From contig CAYLNK010000116.1 of NCBI GenBank assembly GCA_964384675.1, positions 1-17,538 of the forward strand: 17,538 nucleotides of DNA, read 5' to 3'. The notes beneath the pieces are model-generated. The model saw only the letters and a list, made by a program, of their open reading frames with translations, was not told the origin of the DNA and did not search any database. Origin of the DNA: CAYLNK01 sp964384675. GTDB lineage: Bacteria > Acidobacteriota > Thermoanaerobaculia > UBA5066. This document shows positions 12,789 through 17,538 of this stretch, piece after piece. A program made the translations under genes and the position numbers. The first letter of the stretch is position 1. Every line of letters begins with the position of its first letter.

Positions 12789-15086
12789 TCAGTCGGCGGC
12801 GTTCACGTCGACGAGCTCCAGCCGTTCGTAGAGCGGCACGGTCACCGTGCCGATCGGCTGGAGCGTCGGCGACGCGATTGGCTTCGGACCCTTCGCGTAG
12901 GTCCGGACCACGTAGGTACCGCTCTCGAAGTACGAGGGGAGCTGCTCGTCGTAGGGGTCTCGGCCCACGCGCAGCACTTCCGCACCGTTCGCCCGAGCGA
13001 CCTGCTGGATCACCTCTTCCGGGATCGGGATCCCGTCCTTCGAGAAGGCGACCTCGAAGCTCCGAGGCGGCTTCCCTTTCCTTCTGACGACGGCGAGACC
13101 CGCGAAGACCGGGCGAGGCTCCATCCGCACCGTTGTGCGGCACGCTTCCTTCGAGGCACAGCTCCCCGGGCGCGGGAAGCGTCCCATGGCGAGGGCGCGT
13201 CCCTCGGCAATCACGAAGAAGGGCTTCCCCGCCCAGTCGTTCCCGCCGATGGTGAGCTCTCCCCTCGCGTCCGTGGTCCCGATCGGGGACGGCGAGGCGG
13301 AGAAGCCCCAGGTCTGGAACCAGTAGAGCGATTCCGCGAGACCGAGCACCGCGGCCCCCGGGATCGGGCGGGCCGACGGGTCGAGCACGCCCAGCGTGAA
13401 GTCGTCCACCCGGTCCACGAGCAGCTCCACCCGACGGACCTCGCCGACGGGGAGCGTCAGCTGGACGGGATCGACGGCCGCGTGGCTCGGGCAGCGCGGC
13501 TCGACTCGCACGACGCCGTGCGCCAGGCCGTACTGCGCGACCTCTCCCTTCGCGTCCGTCCGGACGAGAGTCGCAGAGCCACGGCTGGTCTCCGTCCCCT
13601 CCCAGCCGAGGTCGACCGGGCAGCCGGGCACCGGCTGGCCGGTGCGCCGCTCGCGTACCGCGATCTCCAGACCGGTCGAATCGAGCTCGAGCTCGATCCC
13701 CTCGAGGATCGGCTCCTCGGGCCGCAGGCGGAGCAGCTCCCCGCCGTGACCGAGCGCCTTCGGATCGTCGGAGCGTGCCTCGAGCCCGATCTCGCGCCCC
13801 GCCGACGAGACGACGCGGAGCTCGAAGGAGCCGTCCTCCCCGGAAAGAGTCTCCGCCGCGCGGCCCTCCCCGAGCCCATGGACGTACTCCGTCGCCAGGA
13901 CCTCGGCACGCACGGGGGTCCCGTCGTGGAGGCGCGACGTGCCGCGGAGAGTCCACTCCTCGACGGGGAGCTCCAGCGAGACCGTATCGGGGGCGTCGGA
14001 CTCCGCGGAGATCTGGACGTCGGCACGGGTCGCGCGACCCGGCGGCACGAGGAGGTCGACCTGGAAGCGCCCGCCCGGGATGCCGGAGAAGCGGGCCGGC
14101 CCCTCCTCCGGAAGGGCAACCCTCTTCGGATCCTGCGCCATGCAGGACGCGTTCGAGCTCTGGTTGCGACAGCGGCTGAGCGAGACGTCGGGGCGGGGAT
14201 CGCCACGACGTGGCGAGAGACCGCGTACGCTCACCTCGAGGCTCTGGTTCGGGGCGAGCGTGACGTCGCGACGGCCCGCCTCGAAGAGCGCGGGCAGCTT
14301 CACGGTCGCGCCGCGCCTCCCGTCGGCGACGAGCCGGAGACCGAACGGCCGGTCGGCGGGGACCTGACCGAGCGCCACGACGCCGTCCGATCCGGAGACC
14401 TTCGCGCGCGTCGCGAGAAGCGCCTGCAGCGCACGTTCCTCCGGGGTCTCGGCTCCTCCACGGCCGAGCCGCGCGCCCCGCAAGGGCGCGCCGTTCTCGC
14501 GGGCGACGGCGCGTAGCGCGAGCTCGCGCCCCTCGGGGATCCGGACGGTCACGTCCGTCACGGCGGCGGGAGCGATCTCCACCTCGGGGAGCCTCGGCGC
14601 GACCCGCGCCGCCCCGTCGTCGAACGCCACGGCGTAGCGCCCCGCGGGAACGCGGAACGAAACCGTCGGCATCCCGTCACCGGATCGGGACACGGCCCGC
14701 GCCTCGAAGAGCGACGCCGGAGCGCCCCGCTCGGCTCCCAGCTCGGCGAGGTACGCGAGCGGAAGGTCCCCCGCGGGAGCGAGGCCCGTCACCCGGAGCG
14801 TCCCCGTCGGCAGGAGGGAGATCTGCACGGTCTCCCGGAAGACGGTGAGCGCCGGACGGCTGAAGAGCTCCGGTCCGAGAGCTTGCACCCACGTCGCCCC
14901 CTTCGGCGGCGTCACCGCGACGCCGGGAGAGCCCAGCCCGAGGGCGACCTGGCCGAGCGGCGCCCCGGACGCGTCGAGCCAGCCGATGGTGGTTCGCTCC
15001 GGGATCCGTGCGCCGTCGGGCAGCCGCGCCTTCAGCGTCACCGGTCCGGTCGCGAGCTGGAGGAGAAGGACGGCGAGCAGGCTCAC
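12789..15086 (-). CDS. Large exported protein with carboxypeptidase-regulatory/prealbumin-like repeats, function unknown
   Basis: This 765-residue protein starts at GTG 15086 with AGGGAG upstream and an in-frame TAG two codons before it, so no longer form exists. The N-terminus MSLLAVLLLQLATG is a short hydrophobic signal that unusually lacks a basic residue. The rest is beta-rich and built of repeated units of ~80-100 residues with features of CarboxypepD_reg/prealbumin-like folds: GTLRVTGLAPAG, VSFRVPAGRYAVAFDDG, GEDGSFELRVVSSAGREIGLEARS, TDAKGEVAQYG, TDARGELTIGGND. Scattered cysteine pairs (for example SRCRNQSSNASC and GSCASKEAC) suggest disulphides in the periplasm or outside. There is no enzyme motif or C-terminal sorting signal. 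It is the last gene of the run downstream of the glutaredoxin-like gene, ten bases after its stop, and precedes the terminator. Confidence 0.8.
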   Translation of the reverse strand: MSLLAVLLLQLATGPVTLKARLPDGARIPERTTIGWLDASGAPLGQVALGLGSPGVAVTPPKGATWVQALGPELFSRPALTVFRETVQISLLPTGTLRVTGLAPAGDLPLAYLAELGAERGAPASLFEARAVSRSGDGMPTVSFRVPAGRYAVAFDDGAARVAPRLPEVEIAPAAVTDVTVRIPEGRELALRAVARENGAPLRGARLGRGGAETPEERALQALLATRAKVSGSDGVVALGQVPADRPFGLRLVADGRRGATVKLPALFEAGRRDVTLAPNQSLEVSVRGLSPRRGDPRPDVSLSRCRNQSSNASCMAQDPKRVALPEEGPARFSGIPGGRFQVDLLVPPGRATRADVQISAESDAPDTVSLELPVEEWTLRGTSRLHDGTPVRAEVLATEYVHGLGEGRAAETLSGEDGSFELRVVSSAGREIGLEARSDDPKALGHGGELLRLRPEEPILEGIELELDSTGLEIAVRERRTGQPVPGCPVDLGWEGTETSRGSATLVRTDAKGEVAQYGLAHGVVRVEPRCPSHAAVDPVQLTLPVGEVRRVELLVDRVDDFTLGVLDPSARPIPGAAVLGLAESLYWFQTWGFSASPSPIGTTDARGELTIGGNDWAGKPFFVIAEGRALAMGRFPRPGSCASKEACRTTVRMEPRPVFAGLAVVRRKGKPPRSFEVAFSKDGIPIPEEVIQQVARANGAEVLRVGRDPYDEQLPSYFESGTYVVRTYAKGPKPIASPTLQPIGTVTVPLYERLELVDVNAAD

Positions 15087-15096
15087 TCTCTACTCC

Positions 15097-15363
15097 CTAC
15101 CCCAGCCGCCGGCGGATCTGCTCGTCCGTGTCGCGCACCCGGGCGAGCACGGTCCCCGCCGCGTCCACGAGCACCGGGATCTCGTTCCCCCACCGCTCGG
15201 CGAGCGCGGGGTCCGAGTCGACGTCCACCTCGGTGAGGCTGCCGCCGTTCGCCGCGAGGACCGGCTCGGCCACGTGGCGCATCCGCTCGCAGAGGTGGCA
15301 GCCGGGACGCGACAGGAGGCGAAGGTGGAGCGGGCCGGCCGCCCGCCGCCGGAAGAGACTCAC
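15097..15363 (-). CDS. Glutaredoxin-like (DUF836-type) thiol protein
   Basis: This is an 88-residue thioredoxin-fold protein with the active-site pair Cys22-His-Leu-Cys25 (SRPGCHLCERM) and the cis-proline region NEIPVLVD (Pro63). The VDVDSDPALAERWG stretch between them is characteristic of the short glutaredoxin-like DUF836 family. It has no signal peptide, so it acts in the cytoplasm, presumably in dithiol/disulphide exchange; the natural partner is unknown. Its GTG start overlaps the stop of the pgsA gene by four bases (GTGA). The first ten residues are Arg-rich and may not all be translated, but no better start is visible. Confidence 0.85.
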   Translation of the reverse strand: MSLFRRRAAGPLHLRLLSRPGCHLCERMRHVAEPVLAANGGSLTEVDVDSDPALAERWGNEIPVLVDAAGTVLARVRDTDEQIRRRLG

Positions 15364-15932
15364 GCCGGCGGCGCCGTCCGCGGCAGGCCGTTGGAGACGC
15401 GCCAGACGTAGTGGACGCCCGAGACGACGATGAGCGTCGCCGTGACCTGGAAGCAGATCTTCGCGACGATCGGTGGCATCCGGTCGACGTTCAGGAGGAG
15501 GATGGCGACGACCGTCGAGATCTCGCAGAACGTCGTCAGCTTGCCGAACACGGAGGGCGGGAAGCTCCGGATGTCGAGCGCCAGGAACATCACCAGGCAG
15601 GTGATCAGGATCACCACGTCGCGGAAGAGCGAGAGCACCAGGAGCCAGATCGGGATGTGGAGCTTCGACGGGACCGACGGCACCGCGAGGACGACGAAGG
15701 TGGAGACGAGGAACAGCTTGTCCGCGATCGGGTCGAGGTAGGCGCCGAGCGGCGACGCCATCCCGAACCGCCGGGCGAGGAAGCCGTCCACGATGTCGGT
15801 GATGGCCGCGGCGAGGAAGATCGCGAACGCGCTCCCGTGCCGCCCCTCGAGGATCGCCACGATCAGGAACGGCAGGGCGACGAGCCTTCCGAACGTGAGG
15901 AGGTTCGGGAGGGTCCAGGGGCGGAGCTCCAT
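15360..15932 (-). CDS. pgsA: CDP-alcohol phosphatidyltransferase, PgsA type
   Basis: This is a 190-residue membrane enzyme. The CDP-alcohol phosphotransferase signature D(x2)DG(x2)AR(x8)G(x3)D(x3)D is complete: Asp46, Asp49, Gly50, Ala53, Arg54, Gly63, Asp67 and Asp71. The opening NLLTFGRLVALPFL and about six membrane segments fit phosphatidylglycerophosphate synthase (CDP-diacylglycerol + glycerol-3-phosphate), the first committed step to phosphatidylglycerol and cardiolipin. Length is close to the usual ~180-200. The ATG shares one base with the stop of the CRP-like gene (TGATG). A cardiolipin synthase of the CDP-alcohol type is the main alternative, since that subfamily shares the motif. 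Confidence 0.88.
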   Translation of the reverse strand: MELRPWTLPNLLTFGRLVALPFLIVAILEGRHGSAFAIFLAAAITDIVDGFLARRFGMASPLGAYLDPIADKLFLVSTFVVLAVPSVPSKLHIPIWLLVLSLFRDVVILITCLVMFLALDIRSFPPSVFGKLTTFCEISTVVAILLLNVDRMPPIVAKICFQVTATLIVVSGVHYVWRVSNGLPRTAPPA

Positions 15933-16642
15933 CAGGGCGACGGCGTCCCGGCCTCCGGCCCCCCGGGCCGGCCCGCGGTCTCGAGCTTGACGTAGACCAC
16001 CTTGCCCTTGGCGACGATGAGGTTCTCGTGGGCCATCTGGGACATCGTGCGCGAGACCGTCTCGCGGGTGGTGCCGATGGTGTCGGCGATCTCCCGCTGC
16101 GCCGGCCGCACGATGACGTACCAGCCGCCGCCGGCGTGCCGGCCGCGGGCCGTGGCGAGGTCGCGGAAATAGCGGGCGAGGCGGCTCTTGGCGTCCAGCG
16201 AGGCGAGGCCCTCGATGGTGGCGTTCGCGTTGCGCAGGCGGTGCGAGAAGGAGCCGAGCAGGGCCCGGGTGAGGACGATGTTCGAGCGGAGGAGCTCGAA
16301 GAACGTGTGACGCGTGAGGACCGCCAGCTCGGCCCGTTCCGCGGCGACCACGCTGGCGGAGCGCGGCGAGTCGTCCAGGAGGGCCATCTCGCCGAAGTGG
16401 TCCCCTTCCCCGAGCGTCGTCAGCACCACCTCGCGCCCCTCCGGCGAGAGGATCGTCACCGAGACGCGCCCCTTCACGATCACGAAGAACAGCTCGCCCG
16501 GCTGCCCCTGCGTGACGATCCGCTCGCCCCGCGCGTAGCGGCGGAGCGTGGTTGCGTCGGACAAGGTCAGGCGGTCCGCGACCGCGAGCCCCTGGAACAG
16601 GGGAACCTTGGCGAACAGATCCACGTTGGCGGCTGGGCTCAT
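15932..16642 (-). CDS. CRP/FNR-family transcription regulator, cyclic-nucleotide type
   Basis: This is a 236-residue regulator. Residues ~15-130 form a cyclic-nucleotide-binding beta-roll with the phosphate-binding cassette HFGEMALLDDSPRSAS, in which Glu85, Arg94 and Ser95 are the contact residues of cAMP-binding proteins. A long dimer helix follows (~125-155). The winged helix-turn-helix is at ~178-215, with recognition helix TTRETVSRTM; Arg193, Glu194 and Arg198 match E. coli CRP Arg180, Glu181 and Arg185, which would predict GTGA half-sites. It has no cysteines, so it is not an FNR-type Fe-S sensor. The ATG has GGGAGG at six bases and overlaps the upstream TPR gene stop by four bases (ATGA). 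Its ligand and target genes cannot be read from the sequence. Confidence 0.93.
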   Translation of the reverse strand: MSPAANVDLFAKVPLFQGLAVADRLTLSDATTLRRYARGERIVTQGQPGELFFVIVKGRVSVTILSPEGREVVLTTLGEGDHFGEMALLDDSPRSASVVAAERAELAVLTRHTFFELLRSNIVLTRALLGSFSHRLRNANATIEGLASLDAKSRLARYFRDLATARGRHAGGGWYVIVRPAQREIADTIGTTRETVSRTMSQMAHENLIVAKGKVVYVKLETAGRPGGPEAGTPSP

Positions 16643-17538
16643 CGAACGCCTCCCCCCCTCCCGGCTCGAGCGGCTTTCTCGAGTGCGCGCAAGGTCTCCG
16701 TTCCGCTGACCGTTCGGGAAGCGATATCGGACAGTATGCCGCATTCGACGAGCGCGGGAAGAGGGGACTCCTCCGCCAGGCACCCTTTCGCCGGCCGGCC
16801 GCGGCCCACGATCACGGCGAGCCTCTTCAGGACGGCTCCCAGCTCGGCCCGCGAGACCGCCACCTCCACCCCCATCCGGTGCGTCTCCTTCGAGACCGGG
16901 AAGAGACCGAGGGCGATCGCGCGCACCAGGATGGACCGGTCGGGCCGGTCGACCACGTCGACGGCGACCTCCGCCGGCCCGCCCCCCGGGGCGTCGCGCA
17001 GCTCCGGGACGGTCCACCAGGAGAGGACGGCCAGCTGGGCCCGCGTCACACGCGGCGAGCGCGCGGCGCGCTGGGCCCCCTCGGGGAGGTTGTGGATCTG
17101 GAACTCCAGCCGCGCCGCGTCCGCCTTCTCCCGGAAGGCCGGCTCCGCGGCCGCGAGCTCGTCGTAAAGGAGGGTGGCGTCGCCGTACCGTCCGGTCTTC
17201 ATGGCGAGATCGGCCACGGTCTCGGTCCATTCCGGGTCCACCGGATCGAGAGCCCGCGCCCGCACCGCCCAGACGTAGGCGTCCTCGAGCTTGCCGCTCG
17301 CCTCGGCGGCGCGCGATAGGAACTGGAAGCCGGCCGGAGAGGCCGGCTCGAGCTCCACCAGGGAGAGTGCGGCCCGCCGTGTCCCGTCGAAGTCGCGGGT
17401 CGAGAGGGCCGCCTCCGCCTCGCTCCGGCGGCGCGTCGCCAGCTCGGACCGGGTCTCGGCCGCGCGGCTCCGGGCGCGCGGGTCGTCCGGCCGGAGCTTC
17501 AGGAGGGCGCGGTAGCCGTCGTATGCCTCGCGCAGCTC
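16639..17538 (-). CDS. TPR protein with SLH-like C-terminal region (5' end outside window)
   Basis: The frame is open from the right edge of the window to a TGA at 16639, giving 299 residues of the C-terminal part; the start is not in the window and the GTG at 17358 is internal. The first ~150 residues visible are helical and repeat-like (YRALLKLRPDDPRAR, SLVELEPASPAGFQFLSRAAE, VWAVRARALDPVDPEWTETVADLA, LLYDELAAAEP), typical of tetratricopeptide repeats that bind other proteins. The C-terminal ~110 residues (TRAQLAVLSWWTVPEL, VDVVDRPDRSILVRAIALGLFP, VSRAELGAVLKRLAVIVG) read like a diverged SLH-type module: an Arg-Ala-x-Leu-Ala helix, DV, an 'ai..G' helix and a second RAEL helix. That would point to a cell-envelope protein. 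It overlaps the CRP-like gene start. Confidence 0.8.
   Translation of the reverse strand, partial: ELREAYDGYRALLKLRPDDPRARSRAAETRSELATRRRSEAEAALSTRDFDGTRRAALSLVELEPASPAGFQFLSRAAEASGKLEDAYVWAVRARALDPVDPEWTETVADLAMKTGRYGDATLLYDELAAAEPAFREKADAARLEFQIHNLPEGAQRAARSPRVTRAQLAVLSWWTVPELRDAPGGGPAEVAVDVVDRPDRSILVRAIALGLFPVSKETHRMGVEVAVSRAELGAVLKRLAVIVGRGRPAKGCLAEESPLPALVECGILSDIASRTVSGTETLRALEKAARAGRGGGVR

Noticed and set aside
10662..14516. A 1284-codon plus-strand open frame opposite hybA, hybO and the exported repeat protein
   Set aside because: No recognisable domain; composition and position show it is an antisense shadow of three real genes.

Overview
The window is very GC-rich, densely coded bacterial DNA and contains no rRNA, tRNA, CRISPR array or insertion sequence that I can recognise. 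Gene content (a Hyb-type membrane-bound [NiFe] hydrogenase, a secreted VWFA-related-type protein, TPR and CRP-like proteins, frequent GTG starts, ATGA/GTGA overlaps) suggests a Gram-negative-type environmental bacterium. An uncultured Acidobacteriota, possibly of the Thermoanaerobaculia or Holophagae type, is my best guess; this is inference from gene style, not a placement.

Left part (1-6731). A secreted protein of unknown function runs leftward off the window edge. Diverging from it is a cytoplasmic hybrid histidine kinase (PAS-GAF-PAS-HisKA-HATPase-REC). Then, on the plus strand, come a vertebrate-type N-acetylglutamate synthase-like protein (decayed amino-acid-kinase domain plus an intact-looking acetyltransferase domain), a small exported Rieske [2Fe-2S] protein, and an unusual fusion of an NAD-dependent epimerase/dehydratase with a C-terminal helical domain resembling RsbRD-type sensor N-termini. 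The last two are separated by one base.

Middle (6660-12788, minus strand). A complete hydrogenase operon in the E. coli order hybO-hybA-hybB-hybC-hybD is followed by a translationally coupled four-helix membrane protein. HybO and HybC form the periplasmic H2-oxidising heterodimer exported by Tat, HybA relays electrons through four [4Fe-4S] clusters, HybB passes them to the quinone pool, and HybD trims the HybC C-terminus. The small subunit has the ordinary four-Cys proximal cluster, so it is not the oxygen-tolerant six-Cys type. The hyp accessory maturation genes are not in the window. The 186-bp leader upstream holds a strong intrinsic terminator only 25 bases from the hybO start and a near-perfect 17-bp palindrome, so the operon is either insulated from read-through or attenuated.

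Right part (12789-17538, minus strand). A tightly packed run, in transcription order: a TPR protein with an SLH-like C-terminus (5' end outside the window), a CRP/FNR-family regulator, a PgsA-type CDP-alcohol phosphatidyltransferase, a glutaredoxin-like protein, and a 765-residue exported protein with prealbumin/carboxypeptidase-regulatory-like repeats. The run ends at the terminator in front of hybO.
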